Source of the DNA: Quillaja saponaria
Lineage: Eukaryota; Streptophyta; Magnoliopsida; Fabales; Quillajaceae
Direction: 5' to 3'
NCBI GenBank assembly: GCA_029379385.1
Contig: CM055615.1
Coordinates: forward strand, 1,612,001-1,676,000
Length of the DNA: 64,000 nucleotides
Part shown: one piece after another, positions 48,896 through 60,306 of the stretch
How positions within the stretch are numbered: the first letter of the stretch is position 1
Layout: each line of letters begins with the position of its first letter
Translations under genes and position numbers: made by a program
Notes under the pieces: model-generated
What the model was told of the DNA's origin: nothing
What the model saw: the letters and a program-made list of their open reading frames with translations, nothing else
The model's database searches: none

Positions 48896-50412
48896 GGGTT
48901 GATATGTGCACGAATTCAATTTGTTAAGTGAACGGTGAGGGGTCCACCTTCACTTTTAAAAGAATAAAATTTGTGGATTTTTTTTTTTTTATTTACTCAT
49001 CCCCATCATCTTGAAATTAACCATACCAAAATTTAATTCATCTTCTACATCAAAATACCGAGCCCTACCCTCACAATTCCACTTTCCTGAAACTCTCACT
49101 TTACCAGAAATTTATTCAGTGCGTAAATTTCAACATAGATATGGGTTTGGCTTTCTGAATCGAATTTTTCAACCTGGTCACCCACTCGTTCTGGACTTTG
49201 TCTATTTGACCTCTGGGACCATAGCTACAAGGAAGAGTCAGTCAGGGAGGGAGCAGATCTATGCTAAGCTCAGTAAGGAAAACTTCCTGAACCAAGGCAA
49301 CATGGTGGCGATGGGTCTCAGAGCTTGTGAAGTGATGCGAAGCTCTATCCTTTTCTTTCGTATCAACTTTTTGGCTAATGGGTTTGAATTTGTTGGTTGT
49401 CGATTCTTCTAACATGCCAATGGCTAAGTTGATTTTGATAAATTTTCCATGTAAATAGCTTATGAGAAGGATGAGATATATATATATATATATTGTGGTT
49501 CCACTATCCAATTGAATGTATAGATCAAGAAGGATTACTTTGGTTAGGCTGCCGAAGATTGGTTTGCATTTTGTTGTCTAATTGTAATTCGAATTTGTTC
49601 TGCTCTACATTTTTTTTTTCCTGAGTTTATCTAGGTGGCTTAATTTGTGATTTTTGACAATTTTGGGTCTTGATCCTCGATGTAATAATTTTCCTTACTC
49701 TATGATGAACGAATAAGTTTATCAAAAAAATATTAAGGTCAACGATCTTTTGTTTATAGTAATTATTTCAGGTATGAGTTACTAGTGGAGAGACAAAGAA
49801 TCTATGATTTGTTTAAAGCTAATCAAGCTTCTTCCGTTCTTTGTCATATGATGTTTGGCACCACCGCCACCTCGCTTGAAGTTATTATAATTAATGGTGA
49901 AATTTTTTGATCAATTTCAAGATAATTAAGTAGAAGCACTACTTATTGTGATTTAAATGAATGAAAATTGAAGAATGATGCGTAATGTGAGATGTGTAAT
50001 TGGTAGCATAGTAATTTGGTGGTCATGGCTTATGGATTCACCCAAGGGCCATACAATATTTATTCCTGAAAAACGGAGGAAAAAACGAAGGAGATACTGC
50101 TACTGATAATGCTATCAAAATGCTATCACGTTGAATTAGTTTGGGTCTGAGTTTTGGAGGTGTTGAAGAAGCAGTTGGCTAGAGAGAGAGAGAGGGGAGA
50201 TTGGGGTGAAGAGAGTTTAAGGAAAGTGGTTTCGGGAGGAGGTGGGGTTAGGTAATATGACGAGGTAATATGACGTAGGAGATGAGTTAGACTTGGTTAG
50301 TTTCAAGTTTACACCGACGATTAAATAAAAAATTGAAGCCACCAATATTTATTCCTCGGGACCCGGTATTCGTCCACTTAACAAAAAAAGGGTCGTGCAC
50401 TTATCATGACCC
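48896..50412. mobile_element. Nested TIR transposon, 1517 bp, perfect 8-bp target duplication
   Basis: The left end GGGTTGATATGTGCACGA and the right end (reverse-complemented) GGGTCATGATAAGTGCACGA both continue into TTGTTAAGTGRACG, a TIR of about 50 bp. The insertion is flanked by TAAAAATA at 48888-48895 and 50413-50420. Neighbouring array units carry the empty site CCTAATAAAAATAC, proving it landed in the array. An 8-bp duplication fits hAT, but such long TIRs with a GGG start also occur in Mutator-like elements. The interior is less AT-rich than the array and carries a 133-codon frame. No transposase was recognised. Confidence 0.8.
49011..49412 (+). CDS. Hypothetical 133-residue frame inside the nested transposon
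   Basis: An open frame from ATG (MKLTIPKFNSSSTSKYRALP) to a TAA at about 49410, with near-normal amino-acid composition for its second half (SGREQIYAKLSKENFLNQGN). A possible second exon after a TTCAG acceptor at about 49772 reads YELLVERQRIYDLFKANQAS. No family was recognised. It may be a captured host gene fragment or chance; expression is unknown. Confidence 0.25.
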   Translation: MKLTIPKFNSSSTSKYRALPSQFHFPETLTLPEIYSVRKFQHRYGFGFLNRIFQPGHPLVLDFVYLTSGTIATRKSQSGREQIYAKLSKENFLNQGNMVAMGLRACEVMRSSILFFRINFLANGFEFVGCRFF

Positions 50413-52216
50413 TAAAAATACTATTTATACATTAGTCACTAAGTTTAAAATAAAATTACTATTTATAATCAAATCTATCATGTCAATGGAATCACTAATT
50501 ATCATAAGTCGCCAAATTATCGTAAATATTATAAAATTACCAAAAAAGATGCTAATTAATTTAAAACTATCCAAATTACTAATTAATTTAAACATCACAA
50601 AATTAATTATAATATATAATTTAAATTAATTATATTAAAATATTATTATTTCAACTTTAAATTAATTATAAATATTAATTTTACCAATTACTCTACTTTA
50701 AATAATAATATATCTAATTAAACATTAAACATAAAAATACTATCTATAAATTAATTACATTAAAACATACAAATACAAAAAATACTATTTATAATATTTA
50801 ATATAAATTAATTATATTCAAATAATAAAATCACTATTTATCATAAATATATTACTTACCATAATTATTATGAAATAGTGAAAATTTAATTTTCTAATAA
50901 ATATATTAATTATCATAAATATATTAATATAAATTTCCTAATAAAAATACTATTTATACATTAGTCGCTAAGTTTAAAATAAAATTACTATTTATAATCA
51001 AATTTATCATGTCAATGAAATCACTAATTATCATAAGTAGCCAAATTATCTTAAATATTATAAAATTACCAAAAAAAATGATAATTAATTTAAAACTATC
51101 CAAATTACTAATTAATTTAAACATCACAAAATTAATTATAATATATAATTTAAATTAATTATATTAAAATATTATTATTTCAACTTTAAATTAATTATAA
51201 ATATTAATTTTACCAATTACTCTACTTTAAATAATAATATATATAATTAAACATAAAAACATAAAAATACTATCTATAAATTAATTACATTAAAACATAC
51301 AAATACAAAAAATACTAATTATAATTTAATTATATTAAAATAATAAAATCACTATTTATCATAAATATATTACTTACCATAATTATTTTGAAATAATGAA
51401 ATTTTAATTTTCTAATAAATATATTAATTATCATAAATATATTAATATAAATTTCCTAATAAAAATACTATTTATAAATTATCAGCTAAGTTTAAAATAA
51501 AATTATTCATTTATAATCAAATTTATCATGTCCATGAAATCACTAATTATCATAAGTAGCCAAAATTATCTTAAATATTATAAAATTACCAAAAAAAAAT
51601 GATAATTAATTTAAAACTATCCAAATTACTAATTAATTTAAACATCACAAAATTAATTATAATATATAATTTAAATTAATTATATTAAAATATTATTATT
51701 TCAACTTAAATTAATTATAAATATTAATTTTACCAATTACTCTACTTTAAATAATAATATATATAATTAAACATAAAAACATAAAAATACTATCTATAAA
51801 TTAATTACATTAAAACATACAAATACAAAAATACTAATTATAATTAATTATATTCAAATAATAAAATCACTATTTATCATAAATATATTACTTACCATAA
51901 TTATTTTGAAATAATGAAATTTTAATTTCCTAATAAATATATTAATTAATTAATTATAATAAAAATATTACTATAAATTTCCTAATAAAAATACGATTTA
52001 TAAATTAATCACTATATTTAAAATAAAATTAATATTTATAATCAAATCTATCATGTCAAGGAAATCACTAATTATCATAAGTTGTCAAATTATCGTAAAT
52101 ATTATAAAATTACTAAAAAAATATTAATTAATTTAAAACTACCCAAATTACTAATTAATTTAAACGTTACAAATTTTTAATTATTTCAAATATTAAATAT
52201 TACTATTTTAAGCCTA

Positions 52217-52362
52217 ACAAAATTACTAATTAATTTAAATCTTACAAAATTACTAATTAATTTAAATGTCACAAAATTACTAATTAATTTAAACGTCACA
52301 AAATTACTAATTAATTGAAACGTCACATAATTACTAATTAATTGAAACGTCACATAATTACT
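52217..52362. repeat. 27-bp minisatellite, about five to six units
   Basis: The unit ACAAAATTACTAATTAATTT followed by AAACGTC is repeated with minor changes within the right part of the MULE interior. Confidence 0.8.
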
Positions 52363-53232
52363 ATTTTAAACCTAAAAAAGAATATTAATTAATTTAAAAC
52401 TACTAATTTATCATAAATATACTAATTATTGCAATTATCATAAAAATTACAATTTCAACAAATTTCTAATTATAACATGTCATAAAAATTATTATTTCAA
52501 CAATTATAATATAAAACTACAACAAATATAGATTAATCTAACAACAATGATAAATATGACTTGCTACAAAATTAATTCTTGTTTATACTTATCCAGCAAG
52601 AAGCAAGAAATGTCAACATCGGCAAAGGATGTAAGCAACAACCCTAAAAAAATACATGAATAAACTCACTGAAAACAATAAAATATGTATATCAATTTTA
52701 ATATTAAATGGTATACATAATTTCAATTTGAAATTTTATTTTTTAAAATTAAATGGTATATGTAATCTAACTAACAATTAATGATTAAACACTACTAATT
52801 ATAATATATAATATTAATTATAATTTCATCAATTATATTATATATGATTAAACATTAAAACATAAAATTACTAAAAATAATAGATCATAAATAAAATTTT
52901 AACAATTAAATAATTAATTTTAACTAAACAACTAATAATAATTTTAATTTTTTAAACTAAAAATTTAATGACTTACCAAAATTTATAGAGGAATTGAGGA
53001 GAATAGGAGAAAATATGCTTAAGAATTAAGTTTAGAATGAAAATGTAAATGCAAAGTGTTTGCTGAGAAACTAGAAGAAAATATGTAAGCGTGAGGGAGA
53101 GGAGGGGGGAAAAGATCGGTATATATATCCAGGAAGAGGGGGTTCACAGGTTGGGTTTTTGTGGTGGAGAAGAAAAAGGAAAAAAAAAAAGGGAGGGGAA
53201 GGGAAGCAGGGAACTGAGAAAAGCTGCAGGGG

Positions 53233-53543
53233 GAACACACGAAGGGGGAAAATGCCAAGCTTAAAATCAGATTTTCAATAATCGATTTTAGTGTCTACAG
53301 TAGGCTTCTAGAAGCGTGAGCCTATTTTGTACAGCCTGAAACAAAATATTGAAAATCCAAGTTACAGATGTTATGTTACTTTCCTTCAGTTTTGTACAGG
53401 GAATGGCCCGTTGCATGTGGTGGGCTGGTGACGTGGATTTAAAAATCAAATTTAAACATTTTAAACTTACCTTATTTTAATTATTAAAATGTAAATCTTA
53501 CTGGACAAAAATATTGAAAGTCGGACCCTTTGTCCAAAAATCC
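53233..53543 (-). repeat. Right terminal inverted repeat of the MULE
   Basis: Inverted partner of 46640-46950, more decayed in the palindrome region. A TATA-like ATATATATCC at about 53119-53128 just inside it (minus) may have been the transposase promoter. Confidence 0.7.
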
Positions 53544-53587
53544 ATCAATATGGTGGCGAGACTGAACTGGTTCTTAATGTGTATGTG

Positions 53588-54144
53588 TCAACTATAATCC
53601 AAAAATAATTTAAAATATACATTTTCCGGAGAAACTGGATTCCACATGGACCAAATTATTGCCTCAATTCGAGAAAATCTGGATTCCACATTGACTGAAA
53701 TTATGCCTAAAGACACGAAGATGAACAGTAAGATTTTGATTGCAATCAAAACTGTCAAACTTTTCAAGATTGGGGCCTTAGGTTTGGTCCAAAATTATAT
53801 AAATACCCTTACTTTTAACATGCAATTGCAGTTTTTTATTCTTCCAGACTAGAAAATATATATAAAGTTAAAGTACAAGACAACCATGTTTGGTAGTTGA
53901 GAAAACTAAAGAAAATCTGAGAAAGAAGAAAGGAGGCAAGCAGAACAGTGCACGGCAATAATTGGCAAATTTTCCTCTGAACTATGTCAAGCTGTTTGAT
54001 GCTAACATCCAACCTGCAGAAACCATGGCTGAAACAAATCTCAAGTCCATAGCAGCTGTAATTAATTTCTATGTATGAAATAAGTAACATGTATAATCTT
54101 AAATATTAACTTCTGCAAATCCTCTTTCAAACACAGAAATAAAA
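53588..54144. repeat. Duplicated segment, copy A (3' end and flank of BAHD gene)
   Basis: This segment matches 63145-63637 in order and orientation. Shared words include CAACTATAATCCAAAAAT, GATTCCACATTGACTGAAAT, AACCATGGCTGAAACAAAT and AAACACAGAAATAAAA. It spans the 3' flank and the last codons of the BAHD gene. Confidence 0.85.
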
Positions 54145-55545
54145 TCTTCCATTTCAGCTTTCTTGAATACCAAACCAACCTCAATACCACCACCTTCCTC
54201 ATCTCTGCTCTCAACAAGTGACATACCATCTTGTCCATGCACCATCTCAACTTTTTTCGGCTTTCCGAACCCGAAATCCACCGCATAAACACCAAAATTA
54301 GGTGACCCAGTAACAAACAGAGTTTGAATTCCTGTTATTTTACTCAATTTCATTAAATCATGTACCCAACTCTCTGCACCTTCTAAAGGTTTCTGTCTAA
54401 TTTTAGAAATCCTTTGCACTATGGTTTTTGCTGCAGTAACTACACCTTTTTCTTCTTCCAATAGCTCTTTTCTTTTTGCTGCTATCCCCCCTAGTACTAA
54501 GCAGTTTCCCATGTAAGTTTCTGGTATTGGATACTCCAGCCGATTTCTGCAATCTGCTGAGAAGAGAAAGTATTCTTCTAGATCATCGTCTTCATTTTTT
54601 GAACCGCGCTTTGTTTTAAGAAAGCAAACCCATATGAAAGCACATGTCACAACAAATTTTGATAAATATGGTGGTGAATCCTCCTGATTGAGCTTCTTCC
54701 ACCGCCTCGACACCCAATTTTTCAACCTCTCAATGTTTTTCTGACTGAAAACAAATGTTCCCTTCACTGCATCTTCATATTTTGTATAACAATCATCAGT
54801 TGTCTTTCCTATGAGACTGTTCATCCAATGTCCTCTCCATTGGAAGTAGTCTCTTAAAAATATGTCCTTCACGCCATCTGGGTTCTTGATCACTTTTCTA
54901 TCAAACACTGGCAATGACTTTTCATCAAGAAAATTAGACAAGTGATCCCCAGAACTAGCTTGAGAATTGATAATGGCCCAAGATTTCATGAAATGGCTCG
55001 AGGATCGTGCATCTATCACATGCCGGAGTGTGATGCCAATGCAGAGGCCATTGTTAGGGAAGACAGTGATTTGCAAGACAACAATAGGGAACACAAGTGT
55101 GTCATTGTTGGTAGATGTTATTGGTGGCATTTTGGGGACAAAGGGAGCAACTTCTTTGAGATCAATCATGGAAACATTGTGGGTGTTTGCTTATAATGTG
55201 GTTGAAATTGGAAGTGGATTCTGCAATTGTTAAAGAAACAGAGTCATTGTTGGTGCAGTGAATGTGAGGCTCATTGGGTGGTGGTGGGCATAAAAGATTA
55301 CCTGCAAGAGGATGAAAATGTTGAAGAGTGAGAGAAAGAGAGTGTTTGAGTGTGGGGAGGATAGTGTCCATGAAATGGTGGGTTGGATGAGGGAATTCAT
55401 AGAAGAAGAGCTGGTTAAAGCAAGTAGGACCAGAGCATGGTATATCAAAGAAAGTGAGAGGAAGAGAAGCTGTGGAAACTTGTGTAACTGCTGGACCAAT
55501 TTTGCAGAGCTCAAGAATTTTGAGTGAGCTAGTAGTGTCTGTCAT
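54099..55545 (-). pseudogene. BAHD acyltransferase (phenolic-glucoside malonyltransferase-like), frameshifted
   Basis: The N-terminal frame (55545-55162) has the malonyltransferase start pattern SLPLTFFDIP, LFFYEFPHPTHHF and LQHFHPLAGNL. The rest is in another frame (to the stop at 54099) with YFLFSADCRNRLEYPIPETY and MGNCLVLGGIAAKRKELLEE. The total of 1447 nt is one over a multiple of three; the extra base fits the T-run (plus-strand AAA) at 55172-55174. The catalytic HxxxD motif reads R-H-V-I-D-A (H codon 55022-55020, D codon 55013-55011): one residue is missing between His and Asp. The structural DFGWG motif reads DFGFG (54278-54264). Active members transfer malonyl from malonyl-CoA to phenolic or anthocyanin glucosides in the cytosol. 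The frameshift alone might be an assembly error, but the shortened motif suggests loss of activity. Confidence 0.85.
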
Positions 55546-57466
55546 TCTGGACTCAATGGGGAGGGTGAGGCTGATATGCTTGGATCGTTAGTGTGTTGGA
55601 TTCCTGCTCTGCCTTAATAAGTACTACTCTGTATAATATAACAGATTTTTTTACAAAAGTTGACTCAAATTCATTTGTGCACAGAACCTTGATATGTCCA
55701 GGAAGGGAGAAAGTTAAGAACCTCTAATATTCAATTCCTTTCATAGCAGCCATCTTATTTCAATAAGACTAATGATAACGAATGATTTAAGGTAATTTTT
55801 TTACCATAATAAATATAACAATAATTAAATTTTTCTCACGAATGATTTAAATTTTTTAATATTTATTATAATAATATCAATATTATAATATCATTTAATT
55901 TATAAATTACTACTCTTACAAAGTTTCAATTATCAAAAATTTTATTTATTAAATCTTAATAAAATGTCTGCACTCATTAGAAAAAAAACTTAAAATAATA
56001 ATACATTTATTATATGTTATTGAAATAATGATAGATCACTCCATTAAAGATAATTGTTTTTAAAAGTATTACTATAATAAGTGTTGTGCATGATTTTTTT
56101 AGAGTTAATGTTCCAGTGCCAATGTAAATAATATAATATGCTATTTTAGCGGTAAAATAATACATTATCAATTATTATGATAAATGTATTACAAACTTCA
56201 CAATAATTTTTTTAGTCGTGGAAATCTCATTGGGAAATTATCTCATTTCTTATAAATTCTAATTTAAGATAAAGGTAGGATTTAGGAGTATGTAAAAAAC
56301 TTGAAAACTTGACTAACTAGGACATGTCTGGCCAAACCTCTCAAAATTCGACAATCCGATTAATCCTGAATTTTAGGTTTGGTGATTTTTATTTTTATCA
56401 GGGTTGGATAAGTTATTCTGGTAAAATTCATTTTCATAATTTATTTAAGTTTTTAATTTTATCATATTTAATATCAATATATATTCAAGTTAAGTATAAA
56501 TTATTGTAAATTGCATTTATCTTATTTTCTTTACTATATTTGTAATGTTAAAAAATCTAATTTATGTTTATTACAGCTAAACAATTATATAACTTAATTG
56601 TTTTTAGTTAGAACTTTATTACTTATTAGAATAGTATTGGATTATTTTATAAGTTCAACTTGGCTGATTCATCCAAATTTTTAGCAAAGTGAAATTTTCT
56701 ATCACCCAATTTAAAAATTTTTATGGAGTTTTTTTTTATCAAACCTCAGTAAGTGAGATTGATCCTAAATCTAACCCCATCCTGATTACACATTCTAATA
56801 GTTTTCAATCTCGTGTTTTTAATATATAACATCAAAATAATATTTTTTTAATTAAACCTTGCGAGATTTTCAAAACTTCATATAAATATATTCATTGCGG
56901 ACTTGGAGTAGTTGCTAAAATTAACTTCATATTATATTAAAGATTTCTAAATGAACAACAAAATGGAAGTTTAGATTTTTCTAATTTAAAGATATAAAAG
57001 GTTAAAAAAAAAAAGAAAAAAAAAGAGAAATAATTTTTAAAGAAATAAAATAAGATTCCATGTGTTCCACGAGTTAGCAAAATTCACGTGAGCTGGCTTG
57101 TTTCATACATATAAAAAATGATCCTTGTTAGGTTTGCGTGAACACTCGTGGAACGCATGGTTCTGCCACAACTGTCTGTACTAAATGATGTGACTTGCTG
57201 GCCGGGAATTTTTTTTTTTTTTTTTGGCTATCTTTTTGGGGGCAGATTTTGCTGGCACCTGGCAGGGACCGAAACGCATAAAGAACAAGGAGTTTGGGTA
57301 ATTTAGATTGATTAAAATTGTAAGAACTAGCAGTCACAGAGTAAATTAGATCATTCCAGCTCTGTAATTGGCATCCAAAATCAAATATGAAATTTGTAGT
57401 TTTTGTTCTAAGAGAAAGGTTTTGATTAATCTTATATATAGGGTTGTGTTGTAACAACTTCTTGCA
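55546..57466. other. AT-rich spacer
   Basis: Contains the BAHD upstream region. No other gene supported. The minus frame at 57128-57580 is built from tandem repeats and low-complexity sequence and is not considered coding. Confidence 0.4.
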
Positions 57467-57571
57467 TGAAGGCAAATGTTTTTGTAAATAACTCAAAACA
57501 ACTTTTAAAAATATCCATAATGAAGGCAAATGTTTTTTAAATAACTCAACAACTTTTAAAAATATCCATAA
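57467..57571. repeat. Tandem duplication, unit about 52 bp
   Basis: GAAGGCAAATGTTTTTGTAA-type unit ending in ATATCCATAAT occurs twice in succession, the second copy a few bases shorter. Confidence 0.8.
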
Positions 57572-57652
57572 TGGAATCAATTATTTCTAAAATAAAATTG
57601 ACACAAGTTAGAGCGGAACATCACTCAATTATAATATACAAATATTGATAAA

Positions 57653-57789
57653 AATTTATTTGTGAAAATGAAAATATTGTTCGTTTTAAAAAAAGGACAT
57701 AGTTAGTTCAACTTTCATTTATTTTGTGAAAACGAAAATATTGTTTGTTTTAAAAAAGGACATAGTTAGTTCAACTTACATTTATTTTG
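57653..57789. repeat. Tandem duplication, unit about 68 bp, at the copia breakpoint
   Basis: Two copies of a unit containing GGACATAGTTAGTTCAACTT and ATTTATTTTGTG end exactly where readable copia reverse-transcriptase sequence begins, marking the truncation point. Confidence 0.75.
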
Positions 57790-60306
57790 TGTTGTGAGAA
57801 GTCTAATAGTATCAATCCTTACAACAGGAGCAAATACTTCATCACAGTTAATTCCTTGTCTTTGCTTATAGCATTTAGCAACTAACCTTGTCTAGTATTT
57901 ATCTACTTTTCCTTTCTAGATTAGTTTTTGGTCTTGTATACCCATTTGACTCCAATCGCCTTGTATTCTTTTGAGAAGACTAGTTAGCTCCCATGTGTCA
58001 TTTCTTTATATTGTAGCAATTTTTTCATTCATGGCCTTCTTTCACTTCACATCTTTAGTAGCTTCTTCATATATTTTGGGATCACACTTCGTCATTAAAC
58101 AAAACAATGAATAATCAAATATTGTATGCACAGGTTCTGTAGCATCATAGATGTCATCTAAATTATATATTTTTGTAGGAGTTTTCCGTGAATTGCTATT
58201 GCTTGATGTCGATGGTGTCGATGTAGGAGTTGTTGGAGTTGTTGGAGTAGGACATTGTGGAGGAGTTTGATCATCACTTTGCTCATCTTGCACGTTGAAG
58301 TCGTCATCATCCTCATAATAAAAAAACAATACTTCAATTTTCTTTTCCTCTTTGCTCTATTTCCAGTAATCTGCTTCATCAAATTCAACATTTAGTGAAA
58401 TGATCACCTTCTTGGTCAAAGGATTATACAATCTATATGCCTTACTCTTTTTGTCATAGCCAATAAAAATGCCTTTATCTGATTTTTCATCTAGCTTTTT
58501 TCTCTTCTGATAAAGAATATGGGCATATGCAATGCACCCAAGAATTCTAAGATGTCCAATTGTCAGTTTGCTACCAATCCATATTTCATTTGGTATCTTG
58601 AATTGTACACTCTTTGTTGGGCATTAATTTAGCAAGCAAATAACACATAAAATAGCTTCAGCCCAAATCTCGGTAGGTCCTTTCTCTTCACCATGCTTCT
58701 TGCCATATCAAGAATTGTGTGATTCTTTTTTCGTGATGCCATTTTGTTGTGGTGTACATGAAGCTATCAACTGGTAAATGATTCCATGCTCTTTGTAGAA
58801 TCCTTCAAATAACTTCGAGGTATACTCGCCTCTTCTATCAGATCTGAGTATTTTCAGCCTTTGCTTATTTTTATTTTTTTGCCATTGCTTTGAACTCCTT
58901 AAACTTAGCAAAGGCCTCTAATTTTTCTTAAGAATATATATCCAACTCCTTCTACTGAAATCATTAATAAAAATAAGGTAGTATCTGTTTTCGCCAAATG
59001 ACGGTATGTCGAATGGACAAGCTATATTAGAGTGAACAATCTCTGACGACCTTTCTGGCTCTACATTATTTTTCAATTTCAAAACTTTGTCTGTGTTATT
59101 TTTCCTTTAATGCAGATTCACATAATTGATATGGTTGATTAATTTCAGGCAATCCATTCACTATTTTTACTTTTAATAATAACTTCAAGCCGGTAAATTC
59201 AAGATGACTGAATCTTAAATGCCATAACCATGAATCATCTTTAATAACAAACTTCATGCACTTCATCTCTTCTTTCTAGATATCAAGTGTGAATAGACGA
59301 TACTTTTTCATATCAACTTTGGCAATTAACTCTCAATTTTTGTTTATGAGGTTAAGAGAGTGATATGTCATATCCCTTTTCTAGTAGCTGTCCAAGATTG
59401 ATGATGTTGCTTTTCAAAGCAAGGTACATAATAAACATTATGTATATACTTATTACTTTTATTCTTTAAGATAATCATAAGTTTACCTTTACCTTTAACC
59501 AGAATCATTGATGAATCACCAAAAGTAACTTCTCCTTAGATTGTCTCATCCAAATCCGTAAACAGCTATTTTGGGCCGTACATGTGGTTGTTAGCATAGG
59601 TGTCGAGATACCAAACATTTTTTTTTTTGCACTCTTCATTTCCTCTATAAGTAAGAAAAATAGCAGATTTCTCATTTTTGTCTTCAATTGCTTTAAGATA
59701 ATTTATTTCTTCCATCTTAGGAGCTGATATGTACTCATAATTGAAATGGCTATATTTTTTATAATTATAATACAATAACTGAGAGTTATTACCTAATTGT
59801 CGAAATCTGCATCTTCCTTAGCCTCTGGATCCTCGACAACTACCAAATGTATGATAGCCTTCATTTGTCTGGCTTCTTTCAAAAGATTGTTTGCTACGTC
59901 TATATTTACTGCGTCCACCTCTGTTGCCACCTCTATAGCCACCACGAGATCCTCTATCTCATCTATAGCTAACGCAAGCTTGATTTTCATCTAAATATAA
60001 CTTGTTTCGCAAAGCTTGTTCCAAATTAGCAATATTTTTATTCTGGTTCATTCTCTGTTCATGAGCTTGAAGAGAACCCTCAAGCTCTCAATAGAAATTT
60101 GTTACAAATCTTTCGATTCTTCAATAGTAGCGATGACATAATCAAATTTTCACATTAGCGAACGTAAGAGTTTTTCCATTACCCTAACATCACTAAGAGT
60201 TTCTCCATTTCTTTTCATTGATTTTAGATAAGGGACATAATCAGTAATATTTTCTGAACTTTCTATTTTTAGCATCTCAAATTTAGCTATGAGTGATTGA
60301 AGCTGT

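Larger units (their letters stand above)
48400..52560. repeat. Tandem array of about 525-bp AT-rich units inside the MULE
   Basis: The marker ACCAATTACTCTACTTTAAA recurs at 48578, 50683, 51212 and 51732. Its spacing is 529 and 520 for the last three. The first gap is about 580 after removing the nested insertion and its duplicated site. Each unit includes the words CTATCATGTCAATGGAATCA-like and AATTTCCTAATAAAAATAC. A fourth, diverged unit begins at about 51986. The units differ by small indels, as expected of unequal-crossover or slippage products. Confidence 0.85.
46640..53543 (-). mobile_element. Mutator-like (MULE) transposon with long TIRs, 6.9 kb
   Basis: The left end starts GGATTTTTGGACACAAGGGT; the right end, reverse-complemented, starts GGATTTTTGGACAAAGGGT. 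Both continue as diverged terminal inverted repeats of about 310 bp (46640-46950 and about 53233-53543). They share ACAAAACTGAAG and ATTGAAAATC blocks in the same order. The flanks carry a 10-bp direct repeat ATCAATATRG (46630-46639 and 53544-53553, one mismatch). Long TIRs plus a 9-11-bp duplication define Mutator-like elements. A decayed transposase N-terminus is read on the minus strand near 47.66-48.29 kb; no MULE catalytic domain is visible. Most of the interior is AT-rich tandem repeat plus a nested element, so it is non-autonomous. Confidence 0.8.

Noticed and set aside
50415..52560. CRISPR-like regular repeats
   Set aside because: Units are about 525 bp and contiguous with no unique spacers, in a plant nuclear context; this is a tandem array inside a transposon.
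53019..53258. Minus-strand 79-codon frame with Phe/Pro/Ser-rich sequence
   Set aside because: It lies within the decayed right end of the MULE, in GA-rich leader-like sequence, with no family motif.
55790..56230. Possible MITE in AT-rich sequence
   Set aside because: Short inverted words are expected by chance at this composition and no flanking duplication was found.
57128..57580. Minus-strand 150-codon frame
   Set aside because: Its N-terminal half is the translation of a twofold tandem repeat and the rest crosses a T-run; no domain.
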